Below the pieces are notes generated by a model. That model was given only the letters and a program-made list of their open reading frames with translations, was not told where the DNA came from and did no database searches. A DNA stretch of 64,000 nucleotides from Dipylidium caninum (Eukaryota; Platyhelminthes; Cestoda; Cyclophyllidea; Dipylidiidae), in NCBI GenBank assembly GCA_017562135.1, contig QEYB01001249.1, forward strand, positions 186,001-250,000, read 5' to 3'. The position numbers were made by a program, and so were the translations under genes. Below are positions 45,521 to 57,644 of this stretch, in pieces; within the stretch, counting starts at the first letter, position 1, and each line of letters begins with the position of its first letter.

Positions 45521-47368
45521 ATGATTTTACCTGATTTTATTGGCATCGGCAACGAGGTTTTGATCTGCTTGTTATCATTGGTTGGTATTTTGTTCTGCGT
45601 CGGCCTTCGATTGTACACACACGGTATCCATTTGTCTACCGCGATATCACATACACCAACCCAGTCCACGAATTCAAATTCTAATGTGATTGATAACGCC
45701 GAACAAGTCGATTCTAGTGAAGGCACCACTTTTTACAACACCGGCGTTTTGGACACGGAATACATGGAGTCGTTGCGCGATGTCAACTATGCATTGGATA
45801 CTAGTGAGATTTATGTACCAAATTCGGTTCACGTAGTCCATCTTATATTATGCGAACTGTTTTGTTCATTGATTACAGATCCGTTGTAACTCAAACATTT
45901 TTGTGGTGTTCTCTTACTTAGATTTGGCGGAAACAGAAGGAAGTCCTAAAATAAAGGCGAGGGAGAATAATGCAAGGGAGTTAAGAGAGGCACGAGCCCA
46001 GGGCAACATTGTCCTCCGTCTCCAATACCTCAATGACCGTGTTCGCTACGTCCACGCTCCTCCTGAAATGCCAATTCTTCTTTTCAAACGGTTTGTTTTT
46101 ATTAACTTTGCTTCGGAAGGGAATATTAAAATATGTTCTTATCACTTTTTTAAAAATACCATTTTTCTCAATCGGTTCAATGAATCATTTTGTGTTAGTG
46201 TCTAATCTGTATTATTTTACCGTAAATTACCTACATATCAGCATATCTGTATGTACAGTCATTGAGCATGACAAGGGGAAATTAAGTATTTCATTGTAAC
46301 AATCATCTTGTTTCTATCATTTTTGATATTACGAGAGTAGTGATAACGGATTGTCGAGCTTCATTTTCCAGCGCACGCTGTGCATCCGAACATAACCCTC
46401 TTATTAGTCAAAATTGAATTTTTGAAAGATTCCTTTTTTTTCTTGTCGGCATCACCTTAAGTTACCCTCCACCGATGGCCACTAAAAGATTTTACCAGTC
46501 TTCTAATTTTGCTGATAGATGGTATTAATTATAACGATTCTCACACTCCTCGTCAAGAATTTATCTTCACTTTAATTCATTAAAGAAAGAGATCCGATTT
46601 TGCGTCATTGTGATGAGAGTACATGTGATATTTAAGAATGTACAACACCTCACATATTGTTTGAATGGCAGCAACTGGGTTGATGTGTCGATTAACGTAC
46701 TTCAATTACTATCTAGCTGGGGCGTTTTAAGCGGACGGAAAGGCAATAATTTCAATTTATCGCCTGAAAAACTACCACAAGCTACTGATATTGTTTTAAC
46801 TTGCCTGTCCCTGGTTTTCACTATGAATATGCCTTAAAACTAGCTCAGATAGTGAAAACAATCAACTTTTAGAAAGTTTTTTGCTGATGAACTGGAAAAT
46901 CAGCACAAGAGCGTGCGCCTCATTTTCCAGGGCCGAGAGTTGAAACCCTCGGCCATCGCTTCTCGCGAGAGCCCCTCACGACGCCGACTTTGTGACTATG
47001 GTGTTTCGGACAACTCCACTATACATTGCCTAATCAGTGATATTCCACCACAGTCAGTACCAGCAACATCCGAGTCGGCGGGACACGCCAATTCAACCGG
47101 CGCTACAATATTTCGGCCGAGCTTTGCTACTCCTGACGATCTGGATTTCGGGACTTATGTAATGATGCCTCTCTTCGCCTTCCTTCTCGTCTCTGTGTGG
47201 CTCTTCCGATTCTCCTATGCGCATTATTTCACCCTTTTCTCAACAGTTGCTCTAGTCTGCCTTTCAGCGCTTTTCGCTGGGGCGGTTTTTACCTCCGCAA
47301 CCACGAATCGACGGCGTACTATGGAACAGACTTCTGTTGCTGCAGGAGACTCGATGCGGATGCAGTAA
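45521..47368 (+). CDS. TMUB: Transmembrane and ubiquitin-like domain-containing protein (TMUB1/2-like)
   Basis: Membrane protein of the ER/endosome with a cytosolic ubiquitin-like domain; the family takes part in ER-associated degradation and receptor recycling. Exons: 45521-45803, 45922-46090, 46873-47368 (948 nt, 315 residues, phases agree). An N-terminal TM helix (VLICLLSLVGILFCVGL) is followed by a polar linker, then the ubiquitin-like domain (NIVLRLQYLNDRVRYVHAPP ... VRLIFQGRELKPS ... DNSTIHCLI), and two C-terminal TM helices (YVMMPLFAFLLVSVWLF, LFSTVALVCLSALFAGAVF). This is exactly the TMUB plan. The donor at 45804 (A|GTGAGA) was chosen because it alone joins in phase. A poly(A) signal follows at 47437. 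Confidence 0.93.
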
Positions 47369-48637
47369 CTCTTAAAAGACTAGACTCATTTGTCTTGGCA
47401 CACCAGGGCATCCGTGCTGTATGGGAAGAGGATATAAATAAACAAGATTTATTTCCGATGAGAGCTAAGAGGCTTCTTTTAAAGCAGTTCTATTCAAAGA
47501 CTTGACTAATTGGTCGCAGACCGACCTGTCGAAGTGCGGCTTAGTGATCTGATTAAAGGGTTATTGTTACAACCGAACTCACTTAATTCCATGACGTATG
47601 TCGATAATAATAACAGCTGACCGAGGAACTTGTCCGACTTTTGCAGCGAGCGGAATGTGTGTGTTCACAAGTAAGCCCTTTTTTGTGCACTGATTAAACA
47701 AATTTCTGGGTCGCTGTTGCATGAATCATGATGGCCTCTCCTTGACGTGACGTATCTGCTCTGGAGGGGCGTGTAGTTCCCAATCTGATGTTGTTGGGTG
47801 CGTAGACTTGTTTTTGGGCGCGTGTGAAATTCGGCTGAATTGTTATTTGCGTTGGTTTGCGCTCATAAGTGTTCGGGTGAAACAGAGAGGAATGAGGGCG
47901 CGAGAGTTCCGTACAGCGTGGTGGGAGTCTTGCTCGTCTATACTAACATTTGTCACACGTTAACTATATCTCAAACAGACAGCATTGTACAGTACAGAAG
48001 GGATTATAATTCGCAGGCTCTAAGAGAGTTACCTCTAGATGACTAATTTCTATGGCGAGTGAATATGATGGAGTTGACGTCAAAGTGGGGATATATATGT
48101 GAGTTTCATGGCCTTTTATTATGTCAGAAAAGGGTAACTTAAAGAAACACGCAAAAAATTAAAAGCGATGGATGTTGTTGGAGACTCTATGATTACATGT
48201 GAAATACTCTATTTAAAACTGGAAATCCAACCGACAAAATAAATCATTTGTATAAGTGGTTACGCAAGGGTAATAATTTTCCGGCATTTAAAATTTGCTT
48301 TAAAGCTGATGCTGATATCAATGCATTTAAAATTATTCGTTCTGTAATGCTCAAATTCCATAGGTTTAGAAGTGATCGCCTCCGTTAAGGCGGGTTGTTT
48401 AGCCTTTGGGCTAAACGGGTCCACGACGCATTGCCTGGTGGGTTACACTAGTTTCGGCTTTAACAAGATGTTAGGATGTGTGTGCGCTACTTACGGTAGG
48501 GGTCTAGTACTTACAGACGCGGAATTACTTTTATGTCGCCCTTTTGTTTATCGTATAAGCTATCTATCGCTCTAATAAGTACGCGATATTTTGGTTGTCT
48601 CTTATTTTCCGTCTACATTCAGACTCCGTCTTTCTAC
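47369..48637. other. Spacer between TMUB and DHX33
   Basis: 3' flank of TMUB and promoter side of DHX33, both plus strand. Open frames at 47840-48046 and 48372-48575 are short and unsupported. The frame upstream of the DHX33 ATG stays open to 48533, so a start slightly upstream cannot be excluded. Confidence 0.4.
47437..47442 (+). terminator. Candidate poly(A) signal of TMUB
   Basis: AATAAA 69 nt after the TMUB stop codon. Confidence 0.55.
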
Positions 48638-51600
48638 ATGGCTGACTCGACGGCAGCCAAGCTATTAATGGAACGAAAACGCCTGCCCATTTGGCCCCAT
48701 CGAGCTGAATTGGTCAAAATTGTGAAAAATTACCCAAATTGCGTTATTGTTAGTTCAACGGGTACTGGTAAAACCACTCAGCTCCCTCAGTTCCTTTTTG
48801 AAGCGGGTTTGGCAAAATCAGGAGTAATATGTATTACACAGGTTTGTCGCTTCTTATCCGCTGCTTATTTCATTTCTTTCATCGACTCCATTTAACCCAT
48901 ATGCCTTACCCAACTGAATTCTACCAGTCTCGTAGTGGGTTTAAGTCTTAATATGTTATTGTTGCCTCTGAAGACGTAGGTAACAAATTGTCTCGAGTAT
49001 TATCGGCGTTCGTAGCTCTTCTCATTGGGTAGTTCTTGTTTGTTTTTATCTGACACCTTTTTACCACTTGACTTATTCCATCATCAATACTAACCTCCTA
49101 AATTTCTATCTCCTATGTGATGCTTTATCAGACCCCATTTTTTCCCCATAGCCCCGGCGAATAGCGGCGATTTCGGTTGCGCATCGTGTAGCAGAAGAGT
49201 TGGGCCGTGGTGGAGTAGGAGTCGGTCCGGTCGGATACTGTGTGCGTTTCGAGGACGCCAGTGTGGTAGGGCTGACACGTCTGCGCTACATGACTGACGG
49301 AATGTTATTGCGCGAGGCTTGTCTTGATTCTGCCCTTACCCGATACACCATCGTTATTGTTGATGAGGCGCATGAGCGTAGTCTCAACACAGAAGTTCTC
49401 TTGGGAGTTTTGCTAAATGCCAGCAGATTGAGGGATGAAACTACAAATCCCCTTAAGGTTGGCTCTCTTCTGTTGCCTATCCGTCTCCTTAAAATTTCAT
49501 AAGCTTAATTTAGCTTAATTGTCTTGCGACATTTTTACTACCCTCTTCAAATTTTCATAGTTGTATTTCCGCCATGGTTAAACCACCATCCAAACCGTTA
49601 TCTAAAAGCGGTTTTTTGTGAGTATTACTAATACACCTTCGTTATTTTTTGTATTGAGCTGTTGAAACTCGAAATACCCTTCACCGATGCCTTTATTCAC
49701 GTCACCAAGTTCACCACAATTTGTCTCTAATCATAAACTCAATAGGCCATCGTAAATGAATTTATGTTACCATGGCAAAAGTCGTCATTGTTGCTTTACT
49801 ATAATTTAGTGTTCAATGTCAGTACTAGTGCTTGAATTATTCAAGACGTGAAGGCGATTGTATTTTCCCTATCTACCTGATCTTCCGGTCAGTTAAGTTA
49901 GATAGCCTAGCCTCACGCAAGTCAATTAATCTCTCTGCTTATTTTTACCGGCTTATCTGTTCCTTTATCCTCAGTTTATCGATGCAAACAATTTTCAAAT
50001 TCTGCTGAATTTTCGTTAGCCCACTTGGTGATTTTCGCCACTGCTTTAAGGAGTCCCGCACATTATTGATTACTTATTTCATTATTCGGCTTTTTTTGAA
50101 GATATGAGTAGCAGTGATTTCCATGGCGCTCTGAGTGTCATACTCTTATTAGTCTCAACTTTAGTAAATTACGTGAATTTCGTCATTTTCTAAAGACATG
50201 TAAAAAGTCCATCTGTAAACAAGTAAACTTTCCTTGACAGATCATTGTCATGTCTGCCACGATCGACCCCAAGTACTTTGTTGATTTTCTGGGACCCTCA
50301 CGCACCCGCGTGGTATACATGGAAGGTCGCCAATATCCCATCAAAATCCTCACCGTTAAGCAGCCTTCCATCGACTATGTCTCGGATGCCGCAGCCACAT
50401 GCATTCAGGTAGGTAGGTAGATGTACACCCAGGCTCTTATTGACTGTTCTTATTAGATGCATGGTCTGCCCACGTGCCCACCCGAGCGAGGATTTCTCGT
50501 GTTCCTGACAGGCGAGGAGGAGATTTCTCGCTGTATCAGCCTCATTCGTCGCCTTTACAAGGCACTCCTTGACTCCAAAAAGTCAACCATCAATGCCACC
50601 GCAAAAAATGCCCCATTTTTGCCCCCGCGGCTCGTTGTATTTCCCCTCTTTGCGGCTCTGCCTCAGGCCCAACAGCTGAAAGCCCTTACCTACAATGAAC
50701 CCGTAAGGATGGAAATTATTCTCATCTTTTTTACTACCCCTCCGTTTTCTCCCTTCGCAGGGCACACGAAAGGTGATTGTCAGTACCAACATTGCAGAGA
50801 CGTCGATCACCATTCCTGGAATTCAATATGTGATTGACTGTGGACGAGCCAAAATTCTGTGAGTTCTCTCCTTTCTACTTAATTACCTTCCGAGTCCATA
50901 ACTTCAATAACTGAAATAAGGCTCACCTTGACATTATATTTTGATGTTGTATTTTCAAAATGTTCTGTTGAGGCTGGGAGGTTTAAAGCAGGGACATTTC
51001 CAATTTGGCAATCACCGGTTAGCCCTGCTCTGACACATGTCTTATTGGAGACAGGTTACAATTAAAAATGACGGAGTAATCGTTACTGTGTATTTTTATC
51101 AATTTTATTCGCCAATTCTCAGGGGACAGGTTCATATCTTATTTACATTTCTAGTGTTCTAGACACTCCTCATCTATTACTCGGCATCTAGGATAGGCGT
51201 TGTTCTCTTTCCTTGTGTCGTTATTCTATCAATCCCCGTATATTTCCTCATTTCTACATACCTACTATTCTGTCACTAGAGAGTGGGACAGGACAACCGG
51301 ACTGGAGCGTCTGCGTGTATCGTGGGTGAGCAAATCACAGGCATGGCAGCGTGCTGGTCGAGCAGGTCGGGATGCAGCTGGCGTGTGTCTTCGCCTCTAT
51401 ACCGATGCCGAATATGACAATCTAATGGCCCTTCATCCGCCCTCTCAACTCACTTCCGCTCCGCTATGTGGCGTTCTTCTTAATCTCTTTGCAATGGGTA
51501 TTATGGTACATTTTGTTTGCTGCCCCATGAAACTGACTTCTTATCCCGGTGCCAAGATTGGATATCTTCGTAATATGGTCTTTTCGACTTTAGAATATGC

Positions 51601-54320
51601 AATCATTCCCCTGGATAGAATCACCTACAGCCGAGGCCATTGACTCCGGTCTGGAATTGCTTCAACGCCTCGGAGCAATTTCCCTTGGTCCCCGATCCAC
51701 TGAACCCCTTCCAACCTGTAATGGCTTCATCACCGCGCACAATATTCCTCGACCTGTTAAGGTATGACTTTTACCTTCGCCTCCCAGTTGCTGAGCCTCC
51801 CAGTTGCTGAATCTCACATATTTCATCAGATACACTTGGCCTGGTTTCTTCATGACCATTATAGATGACAAAACTCGGTCGTTTGATGAGCGCCTTTCCA
51901 CTCGCCCCACGTCTAGCTAGGGCCATATGCTCTGCTGCTCATCTCAACTGCCTTGTTGAGGCTGTCACAGTGGTTAGTATGCTATACGTTTCTCCTGTCT
52001 TCTACGTCCCACAAGAGAATAGGGAGGAATTCCACGAGGTAAAACTTCTAAGTTATTTTTCCTTTTTGCCCAGTTACTCCCTCCAATGCACGCGGGCTTG
52101 TGCCTGTGGCGGGAGGACCTGGGTAGTTATGTGTTCATTTAAACAAATGCCGAGTCTGGGCTTACTCTACCCTAAGTCACCATTAACTACACGACGTCTA
52201 TTCTAACTTCTCAATTCTAGTTTACTCTGTTTACTAGCTTCAAAGGTTTCATTGATTCACTGAATTATTCATGTTTAGACGATGTCCTTGCTAAGAGACC
52301 CACCTCACTTAGTGAAAGTTAGTCAGATTCTTGCACCTACTAGGAGGCTCATCTTACAGCCGTTTGCGTACTACTGCTCACTTGTTGCATGGACGAATGT
52401 TCATGCTCTGTATTTAAATTGCACAATTATTTCTACCCATATTCATTGTTGATTGTGGTTTCTGGAGAGGTGAGAGGCCGACGTGTCAAATTTGTAAAAG
52501 AAATAGTGACGGTACGGTTTTGGATGTTGTATCGGGATCCGAGAGCTGTGTATTTTTGAGTGGCTATTTAATATCTATCTGAATTGCCATATTTCCTCCT
52601 TATTAGATTGCCACAAGATTTCGTCATCCCGAGGGAGATCTGGCCGGACTAGTTTTAGTCTACAGAGCCTACATAAGGGCGGCGTTAGATTCGAATACCG
52701 CTGAACATAGGACCGCGGAATCCTCCTCCACGAAGTCCGCCCGACGGATCCGATGGTGTCGTGACAACTTCCTTAACCATGCACGTATGCGCACCGCAAT
52801 GAAAGTTCGCTCTCAGCTTCGCGAACTGGTAAAGTCGTCGGGCCTTGGCGACCTTTACTCATGCGGTGTCGAAGACTTCTCCCCTCTCAACAAAGCCTTC
52901 TTCGAAGTTGCCTTTCGTGACCAGGTGAGCAAACGTATACTTGCCTGGGGCAGAAATGGCATAAAAAGCATTTCTACCCCTTCACTCGAGACATAGTGTC
53001 AGAGACTTTCTTCCCCTTTCGCGTCCCCTTAATTTGTTATGCACAGAATGACCTATTCTGTCACGAATTTCCACTTTGCGGTCCTACCTCAACCTGGAGC
53101 ACCTGAGAATGGAGGCAGTACCGGTGGGGGACGAATGTGAAAGCTCAGAAACTGTATCGAGTCGCCCCTCGAATGGAAATGTTTGCTACCACGATCTAAA
53201 CCTCGAGTATTGCGTTTTGATGCGATCTCGCAATTTCTTTTAGACGGTCTTGTATTAATTTTCACCCTGTCGTCACCATTAACTATCAAGATGAGGGCAT
53301 TTGCGTTGTAGTAGAGTCATTGAGTGGCCTCCCTCTCGCCCTCTTCTATCCTGAAATGCATATCTTCCCACACGGGACAGTCTTCTCTCTTCGGGGAGAA
53401 TAATTGATCGTTTTAATTTACTCCCCCTTATGAAATCCAGGGAAATTTTGTTATCAAATTTAGGAAACCGACCACAAACATCGGCTTGTTGAAGGAAGTT
53501 GAGAATGTGATGGTAAATTCTTGAATGTAACACCTCATCTAGTGTTAATTTTATGTAAAACTCAATTATCGGTATAAAGGCACCATAAGTCATTGAAACA
53601 TTTTGATTCGCGAGACGCTTTCATCACGAGAACATTCATTCCTCCTTCATGCCTATGATTGTTTTTGTCGATTATCTTATCTGATCCGTCTAGCTGAGTA
53701 CGGGATCAAAATTTTGGTATAGGAGATCTGAGATCTTACTTTTACCGCGCGGGGTTATGTTTTTGTTTTGCTTTTTTAATTTCCATTTTCAGGTCGCAAC
53801 TCTTGCCTTTAAGTGCACCGACGGCGTAGCCGCAGGTGATAGTACAAGAGAGGAGTTCCCCTACTACAAGCGGCTAGGGGACACCAGTCCTTCATCCCCT
53901 CTTTTTTGCATTCACCCCGATTCAGGTCTTTACGTCTCAGCAGTTGTGGCGCGGTGTCCACCACCAGCTGTACTCTTCCTCGAAGCTGTAGACGCCAGTT
54001 CTGAGAGTTTTGGTAACACCCACCAGCGTATCATGATGCGACACGTTTGCGCTCTTCCCTCGTCTTGGTTAATAATTGAGTCAAGTCAGGAAGGCGGTGA
54101 GAAGGAGAGGGATGCGGAGAAAACTCGAGAGCAGGTGGGTCTACCGTCTTCAAAGCAAGCACAAAGCTGGGATGCCCGTCGGAGCACTGTATTTAGTATT
54201 TCAGATGACGCGAAGCTAAGGGGGCAGATGAGGTGCCGGTCTCAGAAGAGGAAGAGGAGGAGGAGGAGAGCGAGAGTAAAACGAAAACTGTTGGATGGTG
54301 ACTGTGGTGGTGGGAAATAA
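48638..54320 (+). CDS. DHX33: DEAH-box RNA helicase DHX33
   Basis: ATP-dependent RNA helicase; DHX33 in mammals acts in nucleolar rRNA synthesis and translation initiation. Ten exons: 48638-48841, 49152-49457, 50241-50408, 50457-50702, 50761-50858, 51280-51505, 51594-51761, 51865-52038, 52607-52924, 53793-54320; 2436 nt, 811 residues, all phases close. Motifs: [10 protein letters not shown] (about residue 40), Ia [67 protein letters not shown]; then the winged-helix/ratchet and OB-fold regions ([27 protein letters not shown]). The start at 48638 gives a short N-terminus compared with human. Motif I lacks the usual GET before GSGKT. The C-terminus has an added charged tail with a run of Arg/Lys ([15 protein letters not shown]), likely a nucleolar signal. 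PRP22/DHX35-type helicases are less similar. Confidence 0.94.
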
Positions 54321-55262
54321 GAAGAATTACATTAACCTTCCTGTAACGATATGCAGTAACATTTTGCGTGCCTTTGTGCTAAGACTATACACCAGATGTA
54401 TGTATATTTTTAAATGTTTTTTTACCATCTTTTGAAATTATATCCGCTTTTGGTCGTTTTGAAATAAATAAGACACTCGTGTAAACCTGTGTGGTGTAAT
54501 GAGGCTAGCTTCAAATATTTGTTGCTATGCTAATATACCAACTTCAGGGAACATTCAGCGCTTTTCCATGCTTTTTAATAATGCGGGGGGTGTAAGAAGA
54601 TTATACTTAGTGTTAAAAATTTTTGGATCACGAATGGTGGTGTGTTTATTTTTACTCATGTTTATCTTTGATTCGGCGCAAGGCCGGACATGTTTTCACC
54701 TGCTTGCAAGCCGAACGATGATACTTAGAATTCGTGGCAAATCAACAAATTTTGTGTAGCAAGGGGCAATAGTCCTATCATGTAATAATTCTTCGACGTA
54801 TTGAGAGGATGTGATAGAAAGTGGGTTGGATTAGCGGTAACCGAGGCTGGGAAGATATGGGTGTCAAAATGACATTGTCAGGTTTGGATCCAGGAATAAA
54901 CTTTACTGCGAAAGGCCAACATATCAATTGTTCGTTCAATCGAGTGACATGACTTCCCGACTGAATGGGAATGTCGGGCCTGAGGCTGAACAATTTTCTG
55001 GGATGTTAAAAAAAGGATGTGGCAAATCAACTTTTCTGGAGTCAAAATGCCACACATATATTTAATTGCGTAAAATAAGATTAATAGTTTCGGCGATAAT
55101 CACGGCAGGATGGAACCGGGTTGGTAATTATGGTTTTTATACCACATTTGAAAGTTGCGCCGAGGTATCATGAAATATTTTATTCGTTTTAGCATATCGA
55201 CGACAAAAATTATATATTTGACCGGGGTTTTTAACCTTCCAGAATTTGCCTTGTGGCTGCTG
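54321..55262. other. Spacer between DHX33 and PRC1
   Basis: Contains the DHX33 3' UTR and the PRC1 promoter side. Open frames at 54499-54759 (plus) and 54778-54993 (minus) have no support. The frame of PRC1 exon 1 is open upstream to 55155. Confidence 0.4.
54463..54468 (+). terminator. Poly(A) signal of DHX33
   Basis: AATAAA 143 nt after the stop, followed by a GT-rich stretch (54478-54500) typical of a downstream element. Confidence 0.65.
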
Positions 55263-57123
55263 ATGGGCGAACGAGGGGATTGGGTGGACGGTGTTATTTG
55301 TCAATTCAGGAAATACGTAGTCGACATCGACAATATCTGGTCAGAAATTGGATATTCGACGAGGAAGCGTGCGGATTTGAATTGCTCTTTGCTGGATAAT
55401 ACCATCAAAATTCTACGTGACGTCCTCGCATCTGCGGAAAGTGAAAGGGATGAAATAAGGCGTAAAGTGGATCAAATGAAGGTAAACGTGAGCATTGTTC
55501 CCTAATTTTAGGTTGAAATCGTTGCAATCGAAAACGAACTCTGTATTCCTCACCGACATATGCCTCCTCTGGAAACATTACTAGGGACTTTAAGCGATTT
55601 AACCAGTTACCATGCCGATCTCGATAAAAAAATATGTGAAATGACCGCAGATTTTAAAAGACTAAAGTTATATGAAGAAAATTTATGTAACTGCTTAAAT
55701 ATTTCTGCACTGGATGGGTTTCCCCTCATTCCATCACATGATGATAAATTAAGACTACAACACCACGTCAACGAGCTCGAGGATATTAAGGTTTGCATTT
55801 TATTATTTTATTTACAGATATAGAGAGATCGTGAAAGTCGGTTGATGAAAATGAAGGACCGTATCTCTTCTTGTATCGATTATTTGAAATCTGACTGCAG
55901 CATTACGCTGCCGGAACCTTTTCAGAGTCTCGTAGATATGGGATCAGAGTTAAAAAACCTGTCTGAGGCTTTTTTAACGAAAGTAGACGAGTTCCAGGAT
56001 AGATATATGGATTTGTTTCATAAATTTAAGTCGGAGGAAGAGGATCTACTCGAATCCGTTGAGTCCCTTCGTAAACGGCTGGATCTCACCCCTTTCATCT
56101 TAACAAGAGAACAGTCAATATGTCCTTCGATGCGTATAAAATACGTAAGTCTCGTTTGTTGATTATCATTTCCCGTCCAAATGAAAAGAAGTTGCCCTGT
56201 ATCAACATTCTTTGCTTTGGTCCTGAGAATTTATTCAAAATTGTTATATCCTGGTTACTAGCACTTTTTTATTCTAGCTTTCTGATGAGTTATCTCGTCT
56301 CAAAGAATTAAGATTGATCAATCTGCGTCGTCTGATGGAAGCTTGTGTACTTGAACTTGAAGGTGTTTGGACAGAATGTTTTGTCAATACGGAATACCGT
56401 CAATCGTTCCGCGACTCGACGTCATTAGAGTGCACAGAAGCGAACCTTTCGCGGCTGGAAAACGAGGTTCATAAGTGGAAACACTTCAAGTCCTCCCATC
56501 AGGACTTCTATGACGCTTTGACTGTTTGGTTAGACACGCTGAACCAGATCAAAACTATTGAAGTTAGTCCCATTGTGTGCCATATCTCTTTTAAGTTCGT
56601 AATTGAAGATAACATTTTTGTTATCATAGTTGAGGCGACAAGACCCGACTGTGTTGAAAAATCGAGGTGGAATCCTTTTGAAACTGGATAAAGAGGACCG
56701 GAAATTGAGGACTCGAGATTTGCCCAATCAAACTGTGCATTTGGAGTCAATAATCGGTCAGGAATCCGGCGGCGAAGATGCCGAATTATTTGCATTAGTT
56801 TGTTTCGAGGGGCAGTCGCTGGTGGGGCAAAAGGAAAATACCCTCGCGTCCATTATTGGCAGGAGGTAATCTGGTAGACTTGTACTAACTCGTCTGTTTG
56901 TAGTCTTGAGCCTTCCGGTGCGATTATCGGTTCAGCGTCGAAGCAACAGACATCAAAGGATGGCTTCATTTATGCGGTAAATAAGCGTCCGGCAGCCTCG
57001 AAGAAGGCGTCACCGCCATCTTCAGCGTCGACACGGCCCCAACCCGATACGACGGAGGCAAAAAAGCCACGACTGAACCACGACCACGCGGGCACTAACA
57101 AGGTTAGTCGAGAACCCCGATAG
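55263..57123 (+). CDS. PRC1: Protein regulator of cytokinesis 1 (PRC1/Ase1/MAP65 family)
   Basis: Antiparallel-microtubule bundling protein of the spindle midzone, needed for cytokinesis and working with kinesin-4. Exons: 55263-55481, 55512-55790, 55824-56144, 56278-56562, 56630-56865, 56904-57123; 1560 nt, 519 residues, phases close. Introns 1, 2 and 5 are 30-38 nt. Long coiled-coil rod with family blocks: IDNIWSEIG at the N-terminus, RLMEACVLELEGVWTECF followed by EYRQSF in the spectrin-like domain, and KNRGGILLKLDKEDRKL, the NRGG microtubule-binding signature, then a basic, Ser/Pro-rich tail with KRPAASKK and KKPRL. The start at 55263 is preferred; an in-frame ATG at 55155 would add 36 hydrophobic residues unlike the family. 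A poly(A) signal at 57259 supports the stop at 57121-57123, although the tail is short and AAG|GTTAGT near 57102 could be a donor to a further exon. Confidence 0.9.
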
Positions 57124-57644
57124 CTGCAACCTACCATCGGCATATCACCGCCCTTATGCCTTTTAGCGGTAGCACAGGGGTGACCCCGGCCGCCCTCAAA
57201 ACCTTCCCCTCGCCAAGCAAGCCTCCCGAATATTCCCAGTTCAGACAACCGTATTCTTAATAAATTTACATCGTCCATGAACTCCTCATCGACAGCACTA
57301 CTCTCACGTAGTTACACAATGAACATCCGTGGGACAAATGGGAATCTAAACGCTACACTAGACGCCTCCAGCAAGCTGTTTTCTACAAATATTCACCAAT
57401 GCTTTTACCACCACGCCTGATGTTTGTGTACCGAAAGGAGAAGGCGATCAAAGCCATTTCTGTATGAATCCGAAAAAAGGCCATCAAATTATAATTAAAC
57501 GAGTAGGGACCGAGTTTGGAGGCAGGGCGGTCGCCATCATTGTTCTGAACTCCCTAGTGACGTTTAACATCCTGCCACCCATCATCTGAAAAGCAAAAAT
57601 AAAAACCTCTCAGGATTGCAGACGATGGGTGCACGACACTAGTG
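57124..57644. other. Convergent gap between PRC1 and eIF3a
   Basis: Holds both 3' UTRs. A plus-strand frame of about 79 codons (57184-57420) is rich in Ser, Asn and Thr like a PRC1 tail, but no acceptor joins it in phase to the last PRC1 exon. Confidence 0.4.
57259..57264 (+). terminator. Candidate poly(A) signal of PRC1
   Basis: AATAAA 136 nt after the PRC1 stop, in the tail-to-tail gap with eIF3a. Confidence 0.5.
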
